Below are positions 35,032 through 42,890 of a stretch of DNA of 64,000 bases, in pieces. The stretch's first letter is position 1, and every line of letters starts with the position of its first letter. Location: positions 2,740,055 to 2,804,054 of the forward strand of contig NZ_VDZU01000001.1 of NCBI RefSeq assembly GCF_007673525.1, read 5' to 3'. The DNA is from Fictibacillus phosphorivorans (lineage in GTDB: Bacteria; Bacillota; Bacilli; Bacillales; Fictibacillaceae). The translations under genes were made by a program, and so were the position numbers. The notes below the pieces were generated by a model. That model was not told the origin of the DNA and made no database searches. It saw only the letters and a list, made by a program, of their open reading frames with translations.

Positions 35032-35053
35032 TTTACGTAAACGTTTACGTAAA
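35032..35053. promoter_or_regulatory. LacI-family operator upstream of the ThuA cluster
   Basis: A perfect 22-bp palindrome: half-site TTTACGTAAAC followed by its reverse complement. The central AAACGTTT core fits LacI family operators. The same core recurs upstream of the lacI gene. Confidence 0.85.
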
Positions 35054-35090
35054 TCCCAAATAAAAATGAAGCTTTGAGTTAACCCGTTTT

Positions 35091-36107
35091 TTACTTGTCA
35101 CGAAAATCACTGACTGATTGCCTTTCCACAATGGTAAAAGGCATATAACGGCTTTTTGCTTCTTGTTGTTCACCTTTAATCAAACTGACTAGCATTTCAC
35201 CTGAGGTTTGTCCCATATCCTTTAACGGCTGAGATACAGTCGTTAGTGGCGGATAACACATCTCAGCAATCTTCAAGTTATCATAACCGATGATTGATAG
35301 TTCCTCTGGCACCCTTATTCCTAACTGATGTGCAGCAGACATTGCACCAATGGCCATCTCATCACTTGCTGCGAATAGTGCCGTCATGTCAGGAAGTTTT
35401 TTTAGCAGAAGCGGAAGCGATTCTTTTCCGTTTTGAAAACGATAGCCCTCATTTTTCGTTATGTGATTGTTAGTAAATGAAAGACCATTACTCTCAAGAG
35501 CTTTTTGAAATCCTTGCATTCTTGGTACTCCAGCAATCGGATCCTCATCGCTTCCACCGATCATGCCAATCACTTTATGACCTTTTCGAATTAAATACTC
35601 TGTAGCTTGAAAAGCTCCATCAAAATCATTTACCCGAACAAACGGAAGATCGTATTTGGATGACGCCGTAGAAACAAGGACAACCGGTACTTTCATCTCT
35701 TGAAAGATTTTATAGTACTCTTCTTTAACATCTTCTGAAGCAAAGATGATTCCATCTACTCGTTTTTCTTGCAGCAGCCTCAAATACTTCACGGTTCTCT
35801 TCCCACTCGAAGTGGTGTTGCAGACGATTACGCTGAATCCTCCGTCATGCGCCGCATTCTCTACACCTTCTAATACTTCTGACGAAAGCATTCCTGATAC
35901 ATCCGGAAAAAGAACCCCGATCGTCTGTGTCCGCTTGTTAATGAGCCCGCGTGCGATCGCGTTAGGCTGATAGCCGAGTGCTTCAATTGATTGCTGCACT
36001 TTTTTCTTTGTTTCCTCCGAATAGCCAGGCAATCCGTTCACAATTCGAGATACTGTAGCGATTGAAACGTTTGCATGCTTGGCAACATCTTTTATTGTCG
36101 GATTCAA
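35091..36107 (-). CDS. LacI family transcriptional regulator of the ThuA cluster
   Basis: A 338-residue repressor. N-terminal HTH TIKDVAKHANVSIATVSRIVNGLPGYSEET with the LacI hinge helix near residues 50-58 (NAIARGLINKRT), then a periplasmic-binding-protein-like sugar-sensing domain. TTG start after AGGGAG. Cotranscribed or upstream of the ThuA cluster on the same strand. Palindromes with the core GTAAACGTTTAC lie upstream of both this gene and thuA, indicating autoregulation and local control; the inducer is probably a disaccharide or keto-sugar. Confidence 0.93.
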   Translation of the reverse strand: MNPTIKDVAKHANVSIATVSRIVNGLPGYSEETKKKVQQSIEALGYQPNAIARGLINKRTQTIGVLFPDVSGMLSSEVLEGVENAAHDGGFSVIVCNTTSSGKRTVKYLRLLQEKRVDGIIFASEDVKEEYYKIFQEMKVPVVLVSTASSKYDLPFVRVNDFDGAFQATEYLIRKGHKVIGMIGGSDEDPIAGVPRMQGFQKALESNGLSFTNNHITKNEGYRFQNGKESLPLLLKKLPDMTALFAASDEMAIGAMSAAHQLGIRVPEELSIIGYDNLKIAEMCYPPLTTVSQPLKDMGQTSGEMLVSLIKGEQQEAKSRYMPFTIVERQSVSDFRDK

Positions 36108-36127
36108 AACATCTCCCTGCTTTCTTG

Positions 36128-36145
36128 TTACGTAAACGTTTACAT
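36128..36145. promoter_or_regulatory. LacI operator upstream of the lacI gene
   Basis: TTACGTAAACGTTTACA with a perfect 12-bp core GTAAACGTTTAC at 36132-36143, the same core as at 35032-35053. Confidence 0.75.
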
Positions 36146-36261
36146 TTACACTTACAATCTATCAGCGCTCTTAGAAAAAGTCAATTATTTTATTATCAAA
36201 TTAAGATTACGAATTACTAAAAAGGGAAAAGACTACTAATATGAAATGGAGGTCAGATTTA

Positions 36262-37350
36262 ATGTGGTATCAGCACTCATTCTTTAAGTACGCCGCAGGT
36301 TCAGTCTTACTGTTAACCATCCTTTATTTACTAGGAAAAATTGATTACCTGCTTGACTTCCTATATCTCGTAATATCTAGCGTTTTCTTCCCTCTATTTA
36401 TCGCAGGGTTGCTTTATTATTTGCTTAGACCAGTCATACGCTTCTTCATTCAGAAAAAAGTTCCTAAGTTTGTAGCGATACTTGTAGTGATGGTCGGATT
36501 GATCTTAGCCGTAACAGGCATTGCCACGCTAGCCGTCCCCGTTGTAGCCGATCAGCTTTCTAATATCACCGACGATTTCCCAAAAAAGATTGGTGAAGCT
36601 ACTGAAAAAACAGGTACGATGATTACCGGCAGTAAAAAATCGTTCATCGATAGCACACAGATAACAAAACTCGCCACACAACGATTAGAAAAGTTTACTA
36701 GTACCGTCTCAAAAGATGTTATTGCCCTTGTAGCCACATTGACGAATATTGCTCTTGTATTGTTAGTGGTCCCTTTTATTCTTTTTTATTTGTTGCTTGA
36801 CGATAAGAAATTTTTTAATTATTTCTTAAGGTTTGCTCCTCATCACATGGAGTATGAAGTTGCTGCGATTTTACGAGATATTGATTCAACCTTATCTTCG
36901 TATATTAAAGGACAAGTTCTTGTGGCATGGTTTGTCGGCATCTTTATGTATGCCGGTTATTTATTGATCGGGTTAAAGTTCGCTTTAGTTCTTGCTCTTT
37001 TTGCTGTTCTAACGAATGTGATCCCCTTTTTAGGACCATTTATCGGTGTATTTCCAGCTCTTTTAGTAGGTTTGATCCAAGATCCTTTTATGGCAGTTAA
37101 AGTCGCTATCGTAACGCTCGTTGTACAACAAGTAGAGGGAAATATTTTGTCTCCTCAAATCATGGGAAAACAGCTTCGTATCCATCCGCTCACCATCATC
37201 CTAGTCGTACTCATGGCAGGTGCAGCATTTGGATTTATCGGTCTGCTTTTAGCCATCCCTACTTATGCGGTTTTGAAGACGATCATCAGTAACGTGTACC
37301 GAATCTACTTGTTATACAACCCACCAGAGACTAGAAGTAATCTACTCTGA
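36262..37350 (+). CDS. AI-2E family transporter
   Basis: A 362-residue membrane protein with about eight TM segments: hydrophobic pairs at the N-terminus, a helical soluble stretch (about 90-150), then the conserved region LKFALVLALFAVLTNVIPFLGPFIGVFPA and EGNILSPQIMGKQLRIHPLTIIL. Members export quorum-signal AI-2 or act as Na+/H+ antiporters; no choice can be made. Start at 36262 is set by GGAGG nine bases upstream. It may be cotranscribed with the DUF1206 gene 10 bp downstream. Confidence 0.92.
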   Translation: MWYQHSFFKYAAGSVLLLTILYLLGKIDYLLDFLYLVISSVFFPLFIAGLLYYLLRPVIRFFIQKKVPKFVAILVVMVGLILAVTGIATLAVPVVADQLSNITDDFPKKIGEATEKTGTMITGSKKSFIDSTQITKLATQRLEKFTSTVSKDVIALVATLTNIALVLLVVPFILFYLLLDDKKFFNYFLRFAPHHMEYEVAAILRDIDSTLSSYIKGQVLVAWFVGIFMYAGYLLIGLKFALVLALFAVLTNVIPFLGPFIGVFPALLVGLIQDPFMAVKVAIVTLVVQQVEGNILSPQIMGKQLRIHPLTIILVVLMAGAAFGFIGLLLAIPTYAVLKTIISNVYRIYLLYNPPETRSNLL

Positions 37351-37360
37351 AAGGAGATAC

Positions 37361-38221
37361 GTGCTTATCGTGAAACAGCCTTTTGTAAAAGAACCAACAT
37401 TCAAAGATAAAATGAAAACTCATTATGAATCGTATCGCCCTTGGGTACACCGCTCTGCTCGTATCGGGTATCTTTCAAAAGGTATCGTTTATATCATCAT
37501 CGGCATTCTAGCGCTAATCATGTCTATAGGAAAACACCCGAATGAAGCGAGTTCAAACGGAGCACTATACACAATCGCTCAACAGCCATTCGGCCCCGCA
37601 TTATTAATCGTGCTTTCCTTAGGTTTGAGTGCATTCGCTTTTTGGCAGATTGTTAAAGCTCTTTTCGATCCTGAGTGTGCAAAACACGATTGGAAAAGAT
37701 GGTTTAACCGATTAAATTTTTTAATCATTGCAGGGATTTATATCACAATGTGTATCAGTTCATTACGCATCTTGTTTCGTGCAAGAGCAAAATCTTCTGA
37801 TGAAACATACCAAACTCTTTCAGCACAAATGCTTTCACAGCCTTTTGGTCAGCTTTTGGTCGCTATAGGTGGTATTGTTTTTGCTATTACAGGTATAGTC
37901 TTTATGTTTCAAGCCTTCACACACCGATTTAAACGTGATTTAAAAAAGAATGAAATGAACAAAAAAGAGTGGAAGTGGAGCGGTTACATTGGAACACTCG
38001 GAATGGCAGCACGCGGAATCGTTTTTATGATTATTGCGTTCTTTCTCATACGAACAGCCGTTTTGGCTGATCCAGATGAAACGCGTGGTTTGGATGGTGC
38101 ACTCCTAGAACTTGCCTCACAGCCGTTCGGCCCCGTTCTTCTCGCCATCGTAGCAATCGGCTTTATATCGTACGGTATATTCATGTTCGCAAGTGCTCGA
38201 TATAGACGATTGAATAACTAG
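37361..38221 (+). CDS. DUF1206 domain-containing membrane protein
   Basis: A 286-residue membrane protein made of three tandem repeats of two TM segments. Each repeat has an ARxGxxxxGxVY-like opening and a QPFGxxLL motif (QQPFGPALL, SQPFGQLLV, SQPFGPVLL at about 72, 162 and 250), which defines DUF1206. Function unknown. The start is a GTG close to AGGAG; a second GTG nine bases on is possible. Ends inside a very strong palindrome. Confidence 0.88.
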   Translation: MLIVKQPFVKEPTFKDKMKTHYESYRPWVHRSARIGYLSKGIVYIIIGILALIMSIGKHPNEASSNGALYTIAQQPFGPALLIVLSLGLSAFAFWQIVKALFDPECAKHDWKRWFNRLNFLIIAGIYITMCISSLRILFRARAKSSDETYQTLSAQMLSQPFGQLLVAIGGIVFAITGIVFMFQAFTHRFKRDLKKNEMNKKEWKWSGYIGTLGMAARGIVFMIIAFFLIRTAVLADPDETRGLDGALLELASQPFGPVLLAIVAIGFISYGIFMFASARYRRLNN

Positions 38222-38262
38222 ACAAAGGCCCCGGTCTCATATATGAGACCGGGGCCTTTGTC
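38221..38262. terminator. 42-bp perfect palindrome, terminator of the AI-2E/DUF1206 operon
   Basis: Perfect self-complementary stretch with half GACAAAGGCCCCGGTCTCATA (21 bp), followed by TCTTTGT. It begins at the last base of the DUF1206 TAG stop. A second weaker hairpin (GAAAGACAT / ATGTCTTTC, 38270-38297) lies beyond it. Confidence 0.75.
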
Positions 38263-38300
38263 TTTGTGGGAAAGACATAATTGAGAAAATGTCTTTCTTG

Positions 38301-38324
38301 GGGGTCTGACCCGGGTCAGACCCC
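38301..38324. repeat. Double GGGGTCAGACCCC-type palindrome containing the stop codon of the MFS gene
   Basis: GGGGTCTGACCC followed by GGGTCAGACCCC, 24 bp and perfectly self-complementary. The TGA stop of the reverse-strand MFS gene (38316-38318) lies within the GTCTGAC of one copy. Confidence 0.85.
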
Positions 38325-39551
38325 AGAAGACCATTTCTTAAGCGTTTTATCTGTTGGCAGCATGACAGTTAACAATCCTACTAACGGCAAGAAGCTGATC
38401 AAAAACATCGTGTTTGAGATGCTTGTAACGTCAGCGACCTTACCAAGCACTACCGATCCGAGCGCTCCCATACCAAACGCCAAGCCTACGATCAAACCTG
38501 ATACCATGCCTATTCTGCCTGGTACTAGTTCTTGAGCATACACGACCGTCACCGAAAAACTCGTGTTCAAAATGAAACCGATTAAGAAGAACAAAGGAAT
38601 AACGGCCCACAGTCCTACGTGTGGAAGAAGGAGAGCGAGTGGAGCAGTTCCGACCATCGACCAAAAGATCATGTTTCTCTTTCCTAGCCGGTCTGCGATC
38701 GGTCCTCCAAAGAATGTTCCGAGTACACCGGAGGCCATGAAAACAAATAAATAAACTTGAGCTTGTCTAATCGTCAATCCATAATCATCGATCAAATTAA
38801 ATTGATAATAGTTTCCGATTCCAGAGAAATACCATGAACGAGCAAATACTAAAAACACGAGTAATGCCATCGCTCCTATTACTTGTTTTTTTCGCTTTCT
38901 ATCAATCTTTTTCTTCTCGCCAGTTTGCTTTTGAACACGAGGAAAATGCACGAGCTGTTTAGCATACCAGCCTGAAACATAAAACAGTACAAAAATGGCG
39001 ATAGCCGCCAGTGAAGTAAACCATACAGCTCCAAACTGTCCGAGTGGGACGAATACGAGTGCCGTCATCACAGGGGCGAGCGAACTGCCTGTATTGCCTC
39101 CTACTTGATAAATGGATTGAGCTAGACCTCGTCGGTTTCCTGCTGCCATATACGCGACTCTAGACCCCTCAGGGTGAAAGACAGCAGACCCTAAACCGAT
39201 TCCAACAACCGAGAGTATGATCATATAAAAGGAATCTGCAAACGCGATGCCTAACATTCCTATTAAACTCGCCATCATACCAACAGGCAGTATATAAGGT
39301 GAAGTCGTTCTATCCGTATACCAACCAATCACTGGCTGCATGATAGAAGACGTGATGTTTAAAGTAAAAGCAATCCAACCAAGCTGAGTAAATGAAAGAT
39401 TCATTGATTTCTCTAAAATTGGAAAGATGGCTGGAATAACTGCCTGCATAGAGTCATTTAATAAATGCACAAAACTTATCGCAAAAAGAATAGAATAGAT
39501 CGTTTTTTGTTGGTTAGAAGTATCTGTTGACTTGCCTGTGGTAGCTGACAT
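38316..39551 (-). CDS. MFS transporter, fosmidomycin-resistance (Fsr) type
   Basis: A 411-residue, 12-TM major facilitator. It opens with ILFAISFVHLLNDSMQAVIPAIFPIL and contains GIGSAVFHPEGSRVAYMAAGNRRGLAQSIYQVGGNTGSSLAP-type sequence, characteristic of the Fsr branch (HPEG motif). Probable drug/proton antiporter. Its C-terminal residues SSGV and its TGA stop are encoded by a dispersed palindrome, so its natural end may have been altered. AAGGAATG box before the ATG. Confidence 0.9.
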   Translation of the reverse strand: MSATTGKSTDTSNQQKTIYSILFAISFVHLLNDSMQAVIPAIFPILEKSMNLSFTQLGWIAFTLNITSSIMQPVIGWYTDRTTSPYILPVGMMASLIGMLGIAFADSFYMIILSVVGIGLGSAVFHPEGSRVAYMAAGNRRGLAQSIYQVGGNTGSSLAPVMTALVFVPLGQFGAVWFTSLAAIAIFVLFYVSGWYAKQLVHFPRVQKQTGEKKKIDRKRKKQVIGAMALLVFLVFARSWYFSGIGNYYQFNLIDDYGLTIRQAQVYLFVFMASGVLGTFFGGPIADRLGKRNMIFWSMVGTAPLALLLPHVGLWAVIPLFFLIGFILNTSFSVTVVYAQELVPGRIGMVSGLIVGLAFGMGALGSVVLGKVADVTSISNTMFLISFLPLVGLLTVMLPTDKTLKKWSSGV

Positions 39552-39724
39552 GCTTCATTCCTTCTTTCGTTTATCTTTACAAACTCATATACTGTTAAAC
39601 AATGCAACTTACATTAGATTACCATATTCAGCTTGATCAAAACGAAATGGCATGCATCTGAAGTTCGATATGAAACAAACACCCGTAGAGAAAATCTTAA
39701 AACAAGACAGGAAATAAATTGTTT

Positions 39725-39737
39725 GGGGACTGACCCC
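39725..39737. repeat. Variant palindrome GGGGACTGACCCC
   Basis: One-base variant of GGGGTCAGACCCC, in the gap between the MFS start and the ClpP terminator, preceded by TTT as in other copies. Confidence 0.6.
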
Positions 39738-39752
39738 ATCAGTACATAAGAA

Positions 39753-39777
39753 AGCCAGTCGTTGATCACGACTGGCT
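39753..39777 (-). terminator. Terminator of the wHTH/69-aa/ClpP operon
   Basis: AGCCAGTCGT at 39753-39762 and ACGACTGGCT at 39768-39777, then TTCTT on the reverse strand. Confidence 0.8.
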
Positions 39778-39804
39778 ACCATGCACTTATCTCTCTTCTA
39801 TCTC

Positions 39805-40386
39805 CTAGATCTTCTCGATCACTTTATCAATGATCCCGTATTTCAATGCTTCTTCTGCAGACATGAAATAATCACGGTCAGTGTCTTTTTCTACCTTCTC
39901 GATCGGTTGACCCGAACGGTCAGAGATGATCTTATTCAACAACTCACGAGTCTGCAGGATGCGCTTCGCGTGAATTGCCATATCTGAGGCCTGCCCTTGT
40001 GTTCCGCCTAATGGCTGGTGGATCATCACTTCTGCGTTCGGAAGCGCGTAGCGTTTTCCTTTTGCACCAGCTACCATGAGTACAGCTCCCATTGACGCCG
40101 CCATCCCGATACAGATCGTTGAAACATCTGGTTTGATGAACTGCATCGTGTCGTAGATCGCTAGACCTGCTGTAACAGAACCTCCTGGTGAGTTGATGTA
40201 GATGGAGATATCTTTATCCGGATCTTCAGCAGCTAAGAAGAGCAATTGAGCAACGATAGAATTTGCCACGTTATCATCGATCGCACTTCCCAGCATAATA
40301 ATTCTGTCTTTTAATAAACGCGAATAGATATCATAAGATCGCTCTCCACGGTTTGTCGACTCTACTACCATAGGGATTAGATTCAT
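39805..40386 (-). CDS. clpP: ATP-dependent Clp protease proteolytic subunit (ClpP)
   Basis: The tetradecameric serine peptidase partner of ClpX/ClpC. 193 residues beginning [32 protein letters not shown]. Catalytic Ser in GMAASMGAV (about 98), His in MIHQPLGG (about 123), Asp in EKDTDRDYF (about 172). All are intact, so it should be active. Its location is unlike the classical clpP locus, and it is the third gene of an operon with a winged-helix regulator and a small protein. It may be a second ClpP paralogue; whether another copy exists lies outside the window. AGGAGG box before the ATG. Confidence 0.93.
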   Translation of the reverse strand: MNLIPMVVESTNRGERSYDIYSRLLKDRIIMLGSAIDDNVANSIVAQLLFLAAEDPDKDISIYINSPGGSVTAGLAIYDTMQFIKPDVSTICIGMAASMGAVLMVAGAKGKRYALPNAEVMIHQPLGGTQGQASDMAIHAKRILQTRELLNKIISDRSGQPIEKVEKDTDRDYFMSAEEALKYGIIDKVIEKI

Positions 40387-40401
40387 CTGTTTTCCTCCTA
40401 A

Positions 40402-40611
40402 TTAGGCTGCAATTGCCATTGGGTTTGTATTTGTTTTTGGTGAAACATGTATTTTACCAAATCCTGACGTGATAAAAATGATCTTTGCCGGCTCCTGCAC
40501 CGTTTCTGTTTCTTTCACCTGTACTTCCGTTTTCATAGGAAGGATGTTCGCATCCTCATTTGCCACTTCAGAATTGATCGGGAAAACAGTACCTTTGCTC
40601 TTCTTATTCAC
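40402..40611 (-). CDS. 69-residue protein between the wHTH gene and clpP, unknown function
   Basis: Translation starts at a GTG overlapping the TGA of the upstream gene (GTGA, 40608-40611), with AGGAGG inside that gene. This shows a real, coupled gene. The protein is polar and acidic in its first half (VANEDANILPMKTEVQVKETETVQEP), has one short hydrophobic stretch (AKIIFITSGFGKIHV) and ends NPMAIAA. No family is recognised. The C-terminal -AIAA resembles ssrA-type ClpXP degrons, and clpP follows 15 bp downstream, so it may be a ClpP substrate or an unstable regulator (inference). Confidence 0.7.
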   Translation of the reverse strand: MNKKSKGTVFPINSEVANEDANILPMKTEVQVKETETVQEPAKIIFITSGFGKIHVSPKTNTNPMAIAA

Positions 40612-41210
40612 GTTGTGCCGCCTCCTTCAGGTTTTGGGTACACCGCCATTGAAACGTGATACACTTTTGCGTTCTCTTCGTTTGGTCTGTGGTGTTTTTG
40701 TATGAGAGTGGTGAGCATATCTGCATATTCCTGTAAAAATGCATTGCGGTGTTCCATGGTAGAAAGTGCTAGTTCCATTTCTACTACTGCGCTTGGTATC
40801 TCTTCTTCCTCCGATTGCTCCATTAAAGAAATGGCATCCCGCTTCATCTTCTCTGTAAGGGATAACACATGAGCAAGAGCGGTTTGATCTTGGAGTTTTT
40901 TTATCGTATCAGAAGAGAGACCTAATGAATCTGACAATAAAAAAGAACGGCCGGCACTTACATATAGAACTTCTACAAGGTTCCTAACATTCCTTGTGCC
41001 TGCGCGAACCACAAGGCCCACTTTTTCTAATGCTTTAAGATGATAATTAATCTTTTGAGCGGAATCGTTCATTCTTTTTGATAGCTCTGTCGCAGAACGC
41101 GGCTCTTTTAACAAACTTATGAGCTCAGATCTTACAGGATGCAATAGTGCAGCTGCTTGTTCCGGTTCTGTGACAATAAACGTCTCTGGCATTCTTTGAT
41201 TCCTCTTCAC
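40608..41210 (-). CDS. ArsR-like winged-helix regulator, first gene of the ClpP operon
   Basis: About 200 residues. HTH region: ALLHPVRSELISLLKEPRSATELSKRMNDSAQKINYHLKALEKVGLV, as in ArsR/HTH_20 proteins, then a wing and a C-terminal helical domain ending YHVSMAVYPKPEGGGTT. No metal-binding Cys are present, so it is probably not a metal sensor. The start is uncertain: GTG 41210 (GAGGTG six bases upstream) is chosen, ATG 41192 is also plausible. Upstream (41255-41287) an ACGTAA..TTACGT inverted repeat may be its operator. Confidence 0.82.
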   Translation of the reverse strand: MKRNQRMPETFIVTEPEQAAALLHPVRSELISLLKEPRSATELSKRMNDSAQKINYHLKALEKVGLVVRAGTRNVRNLVEVLYVSAGRSFLLSDSLGLSSDTIKKLQDQTALAHVLSLTEKMKRDAISLMEQSEEEEIPSAVVEMELALSTMEHRNAFLQEYADMLTTLIQKHHRPNEENAKVYHVSMAVYPKPEGGGTT

Positions 41211-41340
41211 TCTCATCACCTCACTTCACAATAATATATGTTCGTTACATAAAAATATTTCTTTACGTAAAATTATTTTATTACGTTCAGTATCATTTTG
41301 TCAAAGATTTGAAAAAAATATACGTTTGCCTAAAAATAAA

Positions 41341-41374
41341 GAAAACAGACTGATTTTCATTTCAGCCTGCTTTC
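41341..41374 (-). terminator. Terminator of the 79-residue membrane protein gene
   Basis: GAAAACAGACTGA pairs imperfectly with TCAGCCTGCTTTC, followed by T-rich sequence on the reverse strand. Confidence 0.65.
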
Positions 41375-41389
41375 TATACATTATCCTTT

Positions 41390-41629
41390 TTATACAAACG
41401 GTACGATTCCAAGAATGAAAAAGACCGTGGCCATTCCTGTGTTCAACCAAAACTCAGTTTTTCGATTAAAAATTTTTCGCTCAACTGCACGAAAGATAAA
41501 GATCACCATCAAGATTGAAAATAATACAGTGGGATTTTCCCAAGTCTTACCGTTATAAATAGCTAAAAGCAGTCCAAAAAACATAAGAACCATCTCTGTA
41601 TACACCCAGGGTTTTGGACGTTTTTTCAT
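41390..41629 (-). CDS. Small membrane protein, unknown
   Basis: A 79-residue protein with three hydrophobic segments (about 12-26, 35-50 and 62-78) and a basic N-terminus MKKRPKPWVY. AGGGGGA box before the ATG and its own terminator. It lies just downstream of thiW but is separated by about 70 bp; no link to thiamine is evident. Not recognised. Confidence 0.7.
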   Translation of the reverse strand: MKKRPKPWVYTEMVLMFFGLLLAIYNGKTWENPTVLFSILMVIFIFRAVERKIFNRKTEFWLNTGMATVFFILGIVPFV

Positions 41630-41697
41630 CCGATCTTCCCCCTATTCAGGTTGATAGTACACATTGTACGTTATGTGAGCCTATCCGGTGCATAACT

Positions 41698-42216
41698 TCA
41701 TAGAGCTTTTTCTTCGTTCGAACCTAGCCAATTCTTTGCCGCTGCATTTTTAAAAAGAAGACGGAGAATTAGCAACCCGATCACTCCACCAACGATGGAG
41801 CTAACCAAAAAAGGAGTGACAAAAAAGAATGCACCCGTTTTTGATCCTAAGAAAACAGTAGCAACTGGCACTGCTATAACAGCTCCTATAATTCCAGTTC
41901 CAACCCATTCCCCTATTACTGCGAACGTGTATTTTTTTCCATTTTTATAAAGGTAACCGGCCAAAAATGCACCGATCATTCCCCCCGGAAAAGCAAGCAG
42001 AGAGCCGATTCCAATTAAGTTACGAAGCAAACCGATACTGAATGCGACGATTACCGCCGGAATGGGTCCGAGCATCACACCAGCCATCACGTTGATCGCA
42101 TGCTGAACGGGAAACGCTTTTGCTACTCCAGCAGGAATATATAACAAATGTGAACAGATCGTCCCGATCGCGACTAACATAGCCATTACAGTAAGTTTTT
42201 GAACAGATATCTTCAC
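41698..42216 (-). CDS. thiW: Energy-coupling factor S component ThiW
   Basis: The membrane substrate-binding subunit of an ECF transporter, thought to import a thiamine thiazole precursor. 172 residues and about five TM segments, with the ThiW pattern VAIGTICSHLLYIPAGVAKAFPVQHAINVMAGVMLGP. It starts at a GTG overlapping the thiE stop (42213-42216). The ECF energizing module is not in the window and must be shared. Last gene of thiDMEW. Confidence 0.92.
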   Translation of the reverse strand: MKISVQKLTVMAMLVAIGTICSHLLYIPAGVAKAFPVQHAINVMAGVMLGPIPAVIVAFSIGLLRNLIGIGSLLAFPGGMIGAFLAGYLYKNGKKYTFAVIGEWVGTGIIGAVIAVPVATVFLGSKTGAFFFVTPFLVSSIVGGVIGLLILRLLFKNAAAKNWLGSNEEKAL

Positions 42217-42890
42217 TTCACTTCTCTTTTCGCTGTTTGAATAGCAAAAAGCAGGTTGCTTGAAGCGGAAGAAGGATCAACTGCACCACTTATTTCTGAG
42301 ATTAGAGCTACACCATCCGCACCTGCCTTAATGACTTCACTCGCGTTTTGCAGCGTAATCCCGCCGATACCAACAAGCGGAATGTTCACTTGATTGCTGC
42401 GAAGTTCTGCGATTAGATCAACGCCTACAGGTTTCTTCGCATCAGGTTTTGTACTCGTCTGATAGATCGGGCCAGCACCAATATAATCGGCTCCATGTAC
42501 GATGGCATCCTTTGCCTCAGCAAGTGTGTGAGCTGACACACCTAAAAGTTTACCTTCTGTTTCTTTACGAATATACGCCAGATTACCATCTGTTTGACCA
42601 ACATGAAGTCCATCCGCATCAACAGCTTTCATCAAATCTAGATCGTCATTCACGATAAATAGCACATCATGTTTGTGGCATATTTCCTTTGCACGCTTTG
42701 CCATTTCTAACTGTTTCTGACCACTCAAGCCGTTAACACCTTTTTCACGAAACTGAAACGTGGTAATTCCACCTTGAATCGCTTGCACAAGAATACGATA
42801 AAAATCTTCTGGTGAACAGCAGTTCATCGTCCCTGCTACATAATAGAGTGATAGATCTTGTTGTAAACGTATCTTTGCTTGAGTTTTCAT
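42213..42890 (-). CDS. thiE: Thiamine phosphate synthase
   Basis: Joins HMP-PP and THZ-P into thiamine monophosphate. A 225-residue TIM barrel. Visible residues: FQFREKG (pyrophosphate-binding Gln/Arg/Lys), IVNDDLDLM, GLHVGQTD, GVSAHTLAEA, GADYIGAGPIYQTSTKPD and GIGGI. The start overlaps the thiM stop by four bases (42887-42890). Confidence 0.95.
   Translation of the reverse strand: MKTQAKIRLQQDLSLYYVAGTMNCCSPEDFYRILVQAIQGGITTFQFREKGVNGLSGQKQLEMAKRAKEICHKHDVLFIVNDDLDLMKAVDADGLHVGQTDGNLAYIRKETEGKLLGVSAHTLAEAKDAIVHGADYIGAGPIYQTSTKPDAKKPVGVDLIAELRSNQVNIPLVGIGGITLQNASEVIKAGADGVALISEISGAVDPSSASSNLLFAIQTAKREVK

Noticed and set aside
34980..36150. Reading the ACGTAAACGTTTACG palindromes as CcpA cre sites
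   Set aside because: They resemble cre sites (same LacI family), but they are near-identical to each other, flank only the local lacI cluster, and lack the asymmetric cre consensus; local LacI control is more likely, though CcpA input cannot be excluded.
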